Positions 1-7,643 of a stretch of DNA of 23,627 nucleotides are shown here, in pieces; position 1 is the stretch's first letter; each line of letters begins with the position of its first letter. Source of the DNA: an uncultured Oscillospiraceae bacterium. GTDB lineage: Bacteria; Bacillota; Clostridia; Oscillospirales; Acutalibacteraceae. The notes beneath the pieces were generated by a model. That model saw only the letters and a program-made list of their open reading frames with translations, ran no database searches and was not told the origin of the DNA. Both the position numbers and the translations under genes were made by a program. The DNA lies in contig UQNI01000027.1 in the NCBI GenBank assembly GCA_900542375.1, forward strand, positions 1-23,627, in the 5' to 3' direction.

Positions 1-430
1 CGTGCTTTTTTTTCCGAATCACACCCGGCAGCAGTTTCTCCATGAGATTTTTCAGGAATGGCATGAACAGAACTGGTATGAACCAATTTTTTTACTTTAT
101 GACGCAAACATAATTCTACAATATTTTTGGTACCGTTTACATTCACATCCACCACTTTTTTATCCACTTTAGATGAGATGGATACAATCGCTGCAGTATG
201 AATGACAATTAACTCTGTATCGGGATTATGAGAGAAAAAAGATGTCAAACTGTCTTTGTCGCGAACATCGCCATGTACAATTTCCACATTTGGTTGTGTA
301 TACGAAATGGTATTGTCATTTGGCAGAGCAAGTCCGCGAATTAATTTTCCTTGGGCAGCCAGTTTAGAAATAATGGTATTGCCTAAATAACCCATTGCAC
401 CGGTTACAAGATATAATGTTTTAGACACAA
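1..430 (-). CDS. NAD-dependent epimerase/dehydratase family protein (partial, C-terminus beyond the left edge)
   Basis: The first 143 codons of an extended short-chain dehydrogenase/epimerase are present. The product begins MSKTLYLVTGAMGYLG, with the Rossmann TGxxGxxG dinucleotide-binding motif at residues 9-16. The family pattern continues with GDVRD near residue 53, HTAA near residue 77 and DVNVNGTKNI in the middle. The likely catalytic Ser region (HTSSVHA) is near residue 117. The start is GTG at 430, preceded by AAGAAGGGA about 7 nt upstream; no upstream ATG fits. These enzymes act on nucleotide sugars, steroids or flavonoid-like substrates using NAD(P). The substrate-determining C-terminal half is missing, so no substrate can be named. 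The gene is transcribed divergently from the Rieske oxidoreductase unit. Confidence 0.88.
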
Positions 431-576
431 AAATCCCTTCTTATCTCATTATTAAAATTCTTATATATAGTATAAACCATTTGAATACCAGATTATGAAT
501 AAAGCATAAAATTTTTTCGCATAACCTGTAAAGTTTCTAACGCAATTTGAAGATAAATTTTATGGATAAAAAGTTT

Positions 577-606
577 TTGTTCATTTTAGAAAACTATGAT
601 TATTTT
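577..606 (+). promoter_or_regulatory. Candidate promoter for the Rieske oxidoreductase/tocopherol-cyclase-like unit
   Basis: TTGTTC at 577-582 is followed after 18 nt by TATTTT at 601-606, giving a leader of about 30 nt before the GTG at 645. Both hexamers are only partial matches in A/T-rich DNA, so this is tentative. The 431-644 spacer must also hold the divergent epimerase promoter, which I could not place. Confidence 0.3.
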
Positions 607-644
607 TCTATACTTTGGTAAATCCTAACTATGAGGTGAAATTT

Positions 645-2102
645 GTGAATTCTATTTGGGAAAAAGAAACTGTTTTACCACAGTATGAATCATTAAAACA
701 AGACTTGACTGTTGATGTTGCCGTTATCGGTGCAGGCATAGCAGGTATTCTTACAGCATACCTGCTGCAAAAGCAGGGTGTGAACGTAGTTGTGTTAGAG
801 GCAAAGACCATAGGCAGTGGTCAAACAGGAAAAACAACAGCTAAAGTTACATCACAGCATAATTTAATCTACCATAAATTAGTCAGTTCACTTGGCACAG
901 AACAGGCTAAATTATATGCCGATGCAAATCAGGAAGCAATCGGAATGTATCGTAATTTAGCCAAACGTTGTACGGACGCGGTAGCATTTGAAGAAAAGGA
1001 AAATATCCTTTATGCCGTACAAAATGCTGATGCAATTGAAAAAGAAGTAAAGGCAATGCAGCAGTTGGGCTTAAAAGCAGATTTGATTACACAGACAGAA
1101 TTGCCTTTTCCCGTTGCAGCGGCTGTTTCTCTTGAGGGACAAGCACAATTTCAGCCATTGGCTTTTTTAAAAGAAATTTCTTCCGATTTAACGATATTTG
1201 AACATATTATGGTGCAAAATATCGAGGACCAGATTGTCAAGACCAAACAGGGGAATATCACTGCAAAGCATATTGTCATTGCCACTCATTATCCGTTTAT
1301 TAACATTCCGGGCTATTATTTTCTGCGTCAGCATCAGGAACGTTCGTATGTTCTGGCTTTAAAAAATGTACCGCAATATCGCGGCATGTATTTGGGGGTG
1401 GATGAGCCATCTTATTCTTTCCGCAATGCAGGCGAATATTTGCTGTTTGGCGGAGCGTCACACAGAACGGGAGAAAATCGTTGCGGCGGTCACTACGATA
1501 CATTAAGAAAAGCTGCACATCAGTTTTATCCCAATGTGCAGGAGACCGCCTGTTGGTCGGCTCAAGACTGTATGACCATAGACCATATTCCGTATATTGG
1601 TCCGTATGCATTTGGCATGGAAGGCGTCTATGTGGCCACAGGATTTCAAAAATGGGGTATGACATCGTCTATGGTTTCGGCTATGATTCTCAGTGACTTG
1701 ATTTTAGAAAAGGATAATCCCTATTTGCCTGTATTTACGCCCCATAGAATGCATATCGGATTGTCCGTCAAACAAGCAGTCAAAGATACCGTCCATTCGG
1801 TACGCGGTTTGACTGCGGGATTTATGGCTCCGCCGAGAGCAATGGTAGAACAGCTTCCAAAGGGGCATGGCGGCATTGTAGAAGTCGAGAATAAAAAAGT
1901 TGGAGTTTACAAAGATGAAAAGGGTACGTCACATATCGTACAGGCCAGATGTACCCATTTGGGCTGCCAACTGGAATGGAATCCGGATGAAAAAAGCTGG
2001 GATTGTCCATGTCATGGCTCTCGTTTTGATTATATGGGACATGTGATTGATAATCCAACAATGGAGGATTTAAAGTATGATTCAATTACGGAATATGAAT
2101 AA
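645..2102 (+). CDS. FAD-dependent oxidoreductase with C-terminal Rieske [2Fe-2S] domain (YhfW-like)
   Basis: This 485-residue two-domain protein resembles Bacillus subtilis YhfW. The N-terminal part is a DadA/glycine-oxidase-type flavoprotein: a GAGIAG dinucleotide-binding motif at about residues 26-34, an acidic strand end (VVLEA), and a GSGQTGKTTAK segment. The C-terminal domain carries the Rieske ligands C436-x-H438 and C454-x-x-H457. Two further cysteines, C441 and C456, correspond to the disulphide pair of high-potential Rieske proteins. The electron donor is unknown; an amine or amino-acid substrate is inference from the family. I start it at GTG 645, which has GAGGTGA upstream at good spacing. 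The longer frame from TTG 615 has no such site. The 3' end overlaps the next gene by 26 bp, so the two are probably translated together. Confidence 0.9.
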   Translation: MNSIWEKETVLPQYESLKQDLTVDVAVIGAGIAGILTAYLLQKQGVNVVVLEAKTIGSGQTGKTTAKVTSQHNLIYHKLVSSLGTEQAKLYADANQEAIGMYRNLAKRCTDAVAFEEKENILYAVQNADAIEKEVKAMQQLGLKADLITQTELPFPVAAAVSLEGQAQFQPLAFLKEISSDLTIFEHIMVQNIEDQIVKTKQGNITAKHIVIATHYPFINIPGYYFLRQHQERSYVLALKNVPQYRGMYLGVDEPSYSFRNAGEYLLFGGASHRTGENRCGGHYDTLRKAAHQFYPNVQETACWSAQDCMTIDHIPYIGPYAFGMEGVYVATGFQKWGMTSSMVSAMILSDLILEKDNPYLPVFTPHRMHIGLSVKQAVKDTVHSVRGLTAGFMAPPRAMVEQLPKGHGGIVEVENKKVGVYKDEKGTSHIVQARCTHLGCQLEWNPDEKSWDCPCHGSRFDYMGHVIDNPTMEDLKYDSITEYE

Positions 2103-3009
2103 GCGGAAAGCACGCTTTGAAGGTTGGTATTTTAAACATCAGAATGCACATCATACAGTTGCATTCATTCCGGGATACCATGTAGATGAAAACGGAAACG
2201 CGTCCGCTTTCATTCAAGTGATAACCGAAAATGCTTCCCATCAATTCCAATTTGCAGAAAAAGAGTTTTCCATAGACAGAACACATTTGGTTATTAAAAT
2301 TGGAGAAAATATATTCACTCCGAAAGGGATTACCGTACACTTGGAACACGAAAACCTTTCTATTCACGGTAGTCTAAGATATCAAAACAGGATACCCTTG
2401 AAATATGATATTATGGGACCGTTTTCTTATTTACCCATGCAGTGTAAACATCGGATTATCAGTATGTGTCATACTCTGTACGGCATCTTGAAAATAAATG
2501 GGGAAGCGGTTTCTTTTGAAAACGGAATTGGTTATATTGAGTCGGACAGAGGCACGTCTTTCCCCAAGTCCTATATTTGGACACAGTGCAGCATACCGAA
2601 AGAGCAGCCCAGCAGCATTGTTGCGGCAGTCGCCGATATTCCGTTGGGTCCCATTCATTTTAATGGTTGTATTTGCTGTATTTATCATCGCGGCAAACAG
2701 TATCGGCTGTCCACATATTCCGGCGCCAAGGTAGTACGCTGTACAGAAAATGAACTTGTACTGGTGCAGGGAAGGTATTTTTTTAAAGTAAGTTTACTCA
2801 AAGAAAATCCATTGCCGTTAAAAGCGCCACAGAAAGGTGCTATGGCTCGAATGATTCATGAAAGCGCTGCATGTAAAGTGCAGTATCGTTTTTATAAAAG
2901 AGGAAAAAAGGTGTTCGACTATACCAGTAAACAAGCTGCATTTGAATTTGTGCCGGGATATATGCCCGTATATGATAGAAAACAAGCAATAAAAGCGGCT
3001 CTTTCATAA
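2077..3009 (+). CDS. Tocopherol cyclase-like family protein
   Basis: This 310-residue protein has family marks of the tocopherol-cyclase-like group (Pfam Tocopherol_cycl): RFEGWYFK near the N-terminus, AFIPGYH, a central SFPKSYIWTQCS segment, and a long run of beta-strand-like sequence expected of a lipocalin-type fold. Plant and cyanobacterial members cyclise a phytylated quinol. Bacterial members in organisms without tocopherol synthesis have no known role, so the substrate here is unknown. The start ATG lies 9 nt after GGAGG, inside the end of the Rieske oxidoreductase gene. This points to translational coupling and a shared pathway, perhaps chemistry on a lipid or quinone-like molecule (inference). 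No signal peptide is evident. The gene ends directly at a terminator. Confidence 0.75.
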   Translation: MIQLRNMNKRKARFEGWYFKHQNAHHTVAFIPGYHVDENGNASAFIQVITENASHQFQFAEKEFSIDRTHLVIKIGENIFTPKGITVHLEHENLSIHGSLRYQNRIPLKYDIMGPFSYLPMQCKHRIISMCHTLYGILKINGEAVSFENGIGYIESDRGTSFPKSYIWTQCSIPKEQPSSIVAAVADIPLGPIHFNGCICCIYHRGKQYRLSTYSGAKVVRCTENELVLVQGRYFFKVSLLKENPLPLKAPQKGAMARMIHESAACKVQYRFYKRGKKVFDYTSKQAAFEFVPGYMPVYDRKQAIKAALS

Positions 3010-3010
3010 A

Positions 3011-3042
3011 AAAACTGCTGTGTGTAAACACAGCAGTTTTTT
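3011..3042. terminator. Bidirectional Rho-independent terminator
   Basis: A perfect 13-bp stem (AAAACTGCTGTGT at 3011-3023 with its complement at 3028-3040) and a 4-nt loop are flanked by A-runs and T-runs. It can end both the rightward oxidoreductase unit and the convergent membrane-protein gene, whose stop codon lies at its edge. Confidence 0.9.
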
Positions 3043-4054
3043 ATGGAATAAAATTTGTAGTATCTGCTTTTGGCGAGACAGCATGTTTTTTATGAAGAGA
3101 GTATATTCTATGTTTGGGTGGATGAGTTTTATTTCTGAAAATCAAGATAGGAAGTACCATAAAGAAGATTAAGCCAATCATTGATTGTACAGGATACCAA
3201 ATCAGCGTCTCTGCAGAAAACAGAAAAGGCAGTGTGACCAAAGAGCCTGCCGCAGCAAATGGAGACTGAATCAATTCCATTAAAACACATAGACAAACCA
3301 GTGCGCAGGGAAATGTAATATAGGTAGGAATCGGTGTATAAACAGATAAATATCTCCAAGCAGTTCCAATCCACGGAGCCAATGCCATAACGGCATAGAC
3401 TTTCAGCGGTTTTTTCCTTGCGGGACTTGTCACCTCAGCCATTTCAACAAATGTAATAATTAAGGGAGGAACCATAAAATAAATACTGTGGGTTACTGTA
3501 GGATAAATGGATAATATAGAGAAAATAATCAGCAGAATGCACCAATGGAACAGTTCGCTTTTCCATTGAAAAGAAGTATGTGAGGATACTGTTTTTTGGG
3601 TCAGTCCCGTTTTTTGATAGAGTGTTTGTACTGCAATGATTACTCCAATATATCCTATAACCAGTAGGGGAAATAACCAAGAGTCTGATTGCAATAAAAT
3701 AGGAAGCATAAATGCAGAAACAACCGGTGCAAACGATGTTTTTGTCACCAGCAATGAAATACCTACCAGAATAAAACCGATGAGTACCTGAAAGATAAGA
3801 GGAATCGGAAGATATTTAACAATGCATACCGCACATATCGAGCCGATAATCATCATAAAAAACAGTTGTGCTTTATTGACTCTCCAAGGTTGTCTCTCAA
3901 CAGCCCATACTCCCAGTACCACTGAAATTCCTTCCGGAAACATAAATTCATGTAAGCCTGTCAAATGACTGAGCAATATCATGATAAACCCAAACACAAC
4001 AACAGAACCGTATCGAATTATTTTATGGCAGAAACAATGTTTCGAATAATGCAT
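3041..4054 (-). CDS. Multi-pass membrane protein, HPP-like
   Basis: The 337-residue protein is almost entirely hydrophobic, with about eight to ten likely membrane segments from residue 12 to about 310. It ends in a basic, soluble C-terminal tail rich in His, Lys and Pro. The segments FPEGISVVLGVWAV, QPWRVNKAQ and FAPVVSAFMLPILL resemble the layout of HPP-family proteins, some of which are nitrite transporters in cyanobacteria and plant plastids. The match is by eye and the substrate is not predictable. The start ATG at 4054 follows GGAGAG at proper spacing. A 23-codon longer frame exists but lies over the promoter and lacks a ribosome site. The gene is monocistronic, with its own promoter and a shared terminator. 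Confidence 0.75.
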   Translation of the reverse strand: MHYSKHCFCHKIIRYGSVVVFGFIMILLSHLTGLHEFMFPEGISVVLGVWAVERQPWRVNKAQLFFMMIIGSICAVCIVKYLPIPLIFQVLIGFILVGISLLVTKTSFAPVVSAFMLPILLQSDSWLFPLLVIGYIGVIIAVQTLYQKTGLTQKTVSSHTSFQWKSELFHWCILLIIFSILSIYPTVTHSIYFMVPPLIITFVEMAEVTSPARKKPLKVYAVMALAPWIGTAWRYLSVYTPIPTYITFPCALVCLCVLMELIQSPFAAAGSLVTLPFLFSAETLIWYPVQSMIGLIFFMVLPILIFRNKTHPPKHRIYSLHKKHAVSPKADTTNFIP

Positions 4055-4088
4055 CTTATGCTCTCCTTTCCTTTTATGAATACTTTGC

Positions 4089-4117
4089 ATTGTACACGAT
4101 TGCATTTGGAAGTACAA
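4089..4117 (-). promoter_or_regulatory. Promoter of the HPP-like membrane protein gene
   Basis: Read on the minus strand, TTGTAC (4112-4117) and TACAAT (4089-4094) are 17 nt apart, five of six bases matching consensus in the -10. The leader to the ATG at 4054 is about 28 nt. The promoter lies in an imperfect tandem repeat, with ATGCAATTGTAC and ATGCAATCGTGTAC about 20 bp apart. Confidence 0.6.
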
Positions 4118-4252
4118 TTGCATTTTAGAAAGAAAGCATAAGTTTGTGTCTTTGGTATGTTTTCAGCATTTCTTTTGTCTGCAGTTTGCTAAATTGTATA
4201 TAAATTGTATAAAAGAAATTTATATTCTTATAAAATAGATTGATACAATCTC

Positions 4253-4291
4253 AAAATAAAACAGCTGCCCAATTGGCAGCTGTTTTATTTT
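4253..4291 (-). terminator. Rho-independent terminator of the tiny-gene unit
   Basis: A perfect 17-bp inverted repeat spans 4253-4269 and 4275-4291 with a 5-nt loop. Its core is AACAGCTGCC/GGCAGCTGTT, with A-rich and T-rich outer arms. It sits immediately after the stop codon of the 58-codon gene and isolates it from the HPP-like gene downstream. Confidence 0.88.
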
Positions 4292-4467
4292 TAATGATTT
4301 ACTTTCATAAAATCCGGAAAAAAAGCATCAGGATTTTGTTTGAATTGTTCTACAATATCCATTTCGTTTTTTTCAGGCATTTTTTGTTGATGTGGTTTCA
4401 TTTGCATCCATACAGGCATTGGATTATCTTCTGCATTGGTGCAATGGTAAACCTTCATTTCTACCAC
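4291..4467 (-). CDS. Small protein of unknown function (58 aa)
   Basis: A short open frame encodes 58 residues with a compact pattern: KVYHCTNAEDNPMPVW near the N-terminus, a Met/Gln/His-rich middle (MQMKPHQQKMPEK), and an acidic, aromatic C-terminus ending DAFFPDFMKVNH. Eight Met residues, counting the initiator, are notable for so small a protein. The GTG start at 4467 has GGGAGG 8 nt upstream; an in-frame ATG three codons later is too far from it. A perfect terminator follows the stop, which supports a real gene. No signal peptide or membrane segment is visible. It may be co-transcribed with the 62-residue gene 78 bp upstream. I do not recognise the family. Confidence 0.72.
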   Translation of the reverse strand: MVEMKVYHCTNAEDNPMPVWMQMKPHQQKMPEKNEMDIVEQFKQNPDAFFPDFMKVNH

Positions 4468-4545
4468 AATAATCGCCTCCCACCATTATTATATTCAAAA
4501 GATAAGAAAACGACAGTGGCGATTTTTTTGTGAATATCATGCATC

Positions 4546-4734
4546 TTATAGAATAGGGGCATCGTTTTTCTTTGCCAATCCTTCTACATATCTCAGCATC
4601 TCTTCATCTGATTGAAGTTGCTGTGCGCGATGTATCATTTCTTTTTGTTCCTGTTCACTTTTGCTCATAAAATAATCTTTAGCACGAACATTTTGTGCCA
4701 GTGCATAACCAAATCCCAACGGAAGGTCGAACAT
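4546..4734 (-). CDS. Small conserved-looking protein of unknown function (62 aa)
   Basis: The 62-residue product begins MFDLPLGFGYALAQN and continues with a charged helical region (YFMSKSEQEQKEMIHRAQQL) and a C-terminal helix (SDEEMLRYVEGLAKK). Small proteins with a similar MF-LPLGFG-ALAQN start followed by a Ser/Glu-rich helix occur in Clostridia. I recall this pattern from general knowledge, not a search. The ATG at 4734 follows GAGGTGA at good spacing. It is predicted to be soluble. Function is unknown. It is divergent from the 42-codon gene and upstream of the 58-codon gene, with no terminator between those two minus-strand genes. Confidence 0.8.
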   Translation of the reverse strand: MFDLPLGFGYALAQNVRAKDYFMSKSEQEQKEMIHRAQQLQSDEEMLRYVEGLAKKNDAPIL

Positions 4735-4800
4735 ATGCTATCACCTCATTTTTAGTATCAACTTTTGAAGCAAAAATATACAAGTTCATGCAATTTTTTC

Positions 4801-4829
4801 TTGAAGAACAGGAAAAAGTATGCTACATT
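4801..4829 (+). promoter_or_regulatory. Promoter of the 42-codon gene
   Basis: TTGAAG (4801-4806) and TACATT (4824-4829) are separated by exactly 17 nt, followed by a leader of about 28 nt to the ATG at 4864. Confidence 0.5.
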
Positions 4830-4863
4830 AAACATATAAATTCGTTGAAAAGGGTGATGCTAT

Positions 4864-4992
4864 ATGGTAGATCCAAAACAAAAACCAAAAGAAAAAGAAT
4901 TGACGGAAGAAGAAAAAATGGATTTGGTTGAACAAAATTTAGCAGACTTAGACGATTACATGGAAGAAAACGGCGTATATTTAAGACAATAA
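4864..4992 (+). CDS. Very small acidic protein of unknown function (42 aa)
   Basis: The open frame encodes MVDPKQKPKEKELTEEEK, then an acidic helix (MDLVEQNLADLDDYMEENG) and VYLRQ. Nearly half of the residues are charged, with a Lys-rich N-terminus and an acid-rich C-terminus. No membrane segment or cysteine is present. Evidence that it is real: a 17-nt-spaced promoter, AAGGGTGATG as ribosome site before the ATG, and a perfect terminator starting at its stop codon. It is a complete transcription unit for one tiny protein. I do not recognise the family, and a regulatory or chaperone-like role would be speculation. Confidence 0.72.
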   Translation: MVDPKQKPKEKELTEEEKMDLVEQNLADLDDYMEENGVYLRQ

Positions 4993-5036
4993 AAAACAGC
5001 GTATCCCAAATTTAAGGGGATACGCTGTTTTTTATT
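4993..5036. terminator. Bidirectional Rho-independent terminator
   Basis: AAAACAGCGTATCCC at 4993-5007 pairs with GGGATACGCTGTTTT ending near 5031, with a 9-nt loop and T-rich flanks on both strands. It closes both the 42-codon gene and the convergent TetR gene, whose stop is at 5032. Confidence 0.9.
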
Positions 5037-5652
5037 TTTCCATACCGCGTTTGAGCAGATTGATTTTAATTAAAAACATATTGCAGGCTTCCTCAAACGG
5101 AATATTTGCTCCCAATGCTTTTGCAATATTACTGCGTGTTAAGGTAGTTAAAATTTCCAATATGTATTGAAATTCTTGTTCGTTTTGGATATTTAGTTTA
5201 TCAAAGTGAGCAGTTTGTTTTAAGTCATTTATTAAGGAAGCCATGTACTCTTTATCCACTTCATGCTTGCGAACGGGGAGAAAAGCATGAATACCGGAAC
5301 GCATATTTAAAAAGGAATTGGTTAAAAAGTGGTCTAAATTTGCTTGTTGGCATTGTTTTAATATTTCATTATGGAATAAAATAAATGCATCAAAAATATG
5401 GTTATTTTCTCGTTCTAAACAAGAATAAAAGAGACTGCGAATTTGTGTACGGTATTCTTCCAGTATATAATGATATAAATCTTCTTTGTCATGAAAATAG
5501 GCATAAAAACTGCCTCTTGGGATTTCTGCTTCGGTCACAATATTTTTGACTGAGGCTTCTTCCACAGAATTCTTTCCAAATTCATGTTTGGCTGCGTTTA
5601 ATATTTTGGTTTGCTTTTCTTTAGGTAAGTTTAAAAAGGTTGCAGTCGGCAT
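5032..5652 (-). CDS. TetR/AcrR-family transcriptional regulator
   Basis: The 206-residue protein has a typical TetR N-terminal DNA-binding domain: KILNAAKHEFGKN at about residues 16-28, then VKNIVTEAEIPRGSFYAYFHDKEDL split across the recognition helix (GSFYAYF, near residues 46-55). The C-terminal two-thirds is an all-helical ligand and dimerisation domain without recognisable ligand residues. The start at 5652 follows AAAGGTG. The gene lies 20 nt after the FUSC gene on the same strand, so it is the second gene of that operon. The palindromes in the operon promoter make it the probable autorepressor that responds to the exporter's substrate (inference). The inducer is unknown. Confidence 0.92.
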   Translation of the reverse strand: MPTATFLNLPKEKQTKILNAAKHEFGKNSVEEASVKNIVTEAEIPRGSFYAYFHDKEDLYHYILEEYRTQIRSLFYSCLERENNHIFDAFILFHNEILKQCQQANLDHFLTNSFLNMRSGIHAFLPVRKHEVDKEYMASLINDLKQTAHFDKLNIQNEQEFQYILEILTTLTRSNIAKALGANIPFEEACNMFLIKINLLKRGMEK

Positions 5653-5672
5653 TTTCTCACACCTTTCATCAT

Positions 5673-7577
5673 TTATGCATTCATTGCTTGGTTTATTTGT
5701 GTTTCTACAATTAATTCGGATTCTTGAATTCCTTTTAATAAATCATACAAGTTAAGAATAATGGAGATTTGAGTTTTATCTTGCTCTGCGTGTACTACTT
5801 CAGACAATCCTTTTGTATTATCGTGCAGTACGTGATAAGCATAATTTACTTGTTGCATTGTCAATTTATGTGCTGCCAAGCTGTCATATAAGAAGTAAAC
5901 GCGTTCTGTCCATTCTTGGTCTGACAGCAAATATTGCGCCATTTCATCAGATTTTACATACTGTTGATTAAATTTAATTTTTCTGTTGATTGCTCTTTTT
6001 TGTTTTAATGCTTGCAACAGTTCTTCTGCAGTTGTATTAGGATTGGAAATGCATGACAAAATAGTTTGATTCAATGCGACTGATTTATTCAGTTGTTTTT
6101 TTACACTTTCGTTTACATGGCGGGGGAAGAACAGAGAATCAATTAGGACAATCAGAATACAAGCCGCACATACATAAGCCAGTCTGACAAAAGCGTACTC
6201 TGTTCCTGTAAGCGTGGTGGACGACGCCATAGAACCCATTGCTACAGCAACAATACCGGTAATAACAACATTGAAGTTAAATTTAAGAAATATATCACCG
6301 ACTATGATGGTTACTACGAGGATTAGGATATTCAACCATATGATATCGGTAAATGAAAATGCTAGCAGATAAATGACCACCATATATAATGTATTCAGCA
6401 TTCTGCTGCCAGCGGCTTTGCGAGTTAATTTGGTATATGGTTGTGTCACAACGACTACAGATAATGGGAATAAATATGCTTTTGGTAGATTTAGCAATTC
6501 TGTGACAAGCATACCGGCTGCACAAATAAGCGATACTTTTAACGCATAAATCACATTGTTTATATTCATACGGCTTTTTAAAGTATCCCAGAAAGATGCA
6601 GCTGGCTTTATTTGCTCTGCATCGTCGATGTGCTTCTTTTCAAATAGTTGAATGTCTGTTTCCAATTCATAAGTCAGTGCAGTAGAATGCATTTGTTTTG
6701 AACATTCGTAAATAGCGGCTTCCACTACTTGTTGCTCTACTTGTTTTTCTCCATATTGCACAATGGTATGAATTAAGTTAGTAAGGGATGTTAGCGTATC
6801 GGGAGAAAAGTTTTCTTGATTATGTTCGGAAGAACAATATGTTTCTCTTACAAATCGATTGATACGTTTAAAGAGTAAAACGCCTTTTAAATAATTGTTT
6901 CCTTCATCCCATTTTTGAACAAAATGGCTCATTTTAGCATCAAGTGCTCCCTGCAAAGCTGTAAGTTTAGCAGCGGTCTGTTTATTTTGCTCTAAAATTA
7001 CTTGTTTGTCTTCTTTATTTTCAATGGAATGTACCTGCTTTTCCATCATAGGGATTAATTCTTCCATCTGCTTTTTAATATTCTTTTTGAATTTATTGCG
7101 GTGAACCAATAGCTGTAAGCCCAGCATTATAATGGTTGCAATGGCTACAATAGCAAAACGAATGCCAAGATCAACGCCATAAACAGGGAAGTAAAGCATC
7201 ATAATAAAGTTCAATAAAAACGGCATATAAATGCTCATTTTATCATCATAAGTAAAAATATAAATGATAAGAAAAAATACTGCAAATGACACCGGAATTT
7301 TAGTAGCCAAATTTAAACTGGCTGCATAAGCAAGTGCAACTAAAGACATTTGAACAATAAAAAAGAATAACGAGTTCTTTTTAAAATGCAGCGTATAGTC
7401 ATTTTTTGTTACTAATAATATAGGCATAATGCTCATACCTACTATCATCGCATTGTTCATGCCAACCAAAGGCATAAAGGCAAACATAACGGCAAACATA
7501 ATCACCATCATTAACACTGAGGTAATCAGTTCTTTTCTGATTGGAATTTTAAATTTTTTCTTTTCTTTCTTTTCCAT
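5673..7577 (-). CDS. FUSC-family membrane exporter
   Basis: The 634-residue protein has the two-halves layout of FUSC/aromatic-acid-exporter proteins. A basic N-terminus (MEKKEKKKFK) precedes about six membrane segments (residues 18-165). A long charged, helical cytoplasmic region follows (about 165-335). A second membrane block (about 342-490) corresponds to the FUSC_2 domain, and the C-terminal domain is soluble. Family members such as AaeB and YccS export aromatic acids or are uncharacterised; the substrate here is unknown. The ATG at 7577 has AGAGGG upstream at 8 nt. A TTG one codon earlier would be too close to it. It is the first gene of an operon with a TetR regulator and is driven by an operator-covered promoter. 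Confidence 0.88.
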   Translation of the reverse strand: MEKKEKKKFKIPIRKELITSVLMMVIMFAVMFAFMPLVGMNNAMIVGMSIMPILLVTKNDYTLHFKKNSLFFFIVQMSLVALAYAASLNLATKIPVSFAVFFLIIYIFTYDDKMSIYMPFLLNFIMMLYFPVYGVDLGIRFAIVAIATIIMLGLQLLVHRNKFKKNIKKQMEELIPMMEKQVHSIENKEDKQVILEQNKQTAAKLTALQGALDAKMSHFVQKWDEGNNYLKGVLLFKRINRFVRETYCSSEHNQENFSPDTLTSLTNLIHTIVQYGEKQVEQQVVEAAIYECSKQMHSTALTYELETDIQLFEKKHIDDAEQIKPAASFWDTLKSRMNINNVIYALKVSLICAAGMLVTELLNLPKAYLFPLSVVVVTQPYTKLTRKAAGSRMLNTLYMVVIYLLAFSFTDIIWLNILILVVTIIVGDIFLKFNFNVVITGIVAVAMGSMASSTTLTGTEYAFVRLAYVCAACILIVLIDSLFFPRHVNESVKKQLNKSVALNQTILSCISNPNTTAEELLQALKQKRAINRKIKFNQQYVKSDEMAQYLLSDQEWTERVYFLYDSLAAHKLTMQQVNYAYHVLHDNTKGLSEVVHAEQDKTQISIILNLYDLLKGIQESELIVETQINQAMNA

Positions 7578-7627
7578 CAAAATACCCTCTCTTTCTGTTT
7601 TGTTTTATATATAACTATATTTCAGTG

Positions 7628-7642
7628 ATGACATTGTCTCAT
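7628..7642. promoter_or_regulatory. Second TetR-type operator copy (downstream of -10)
   Basis: ATGACA-TTG-TCTCAT is an inverted repeat with one mismatch, the same 6-3-6 design as the perfect copy 23 bp away. It covers the expected transcription start of the FUSC/TetR operon. Confidence 0.65.
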
Positions 7643-7643
7643 A

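Noticed and set aside
1300..1665. 121-codon minus-strand frame inside the Rieske oxidoreductase gene
   Set aside because: It is a shadow of the real gene on the opposite strand, with no promoter or ribosome site and no recognisable protein pattern.
4240..4533. 97-codon plus-strand frame
   Set aside because: It runs through a perfect terminator hairpin and is antisense to the 58-codon gene, which has better start and stop context.
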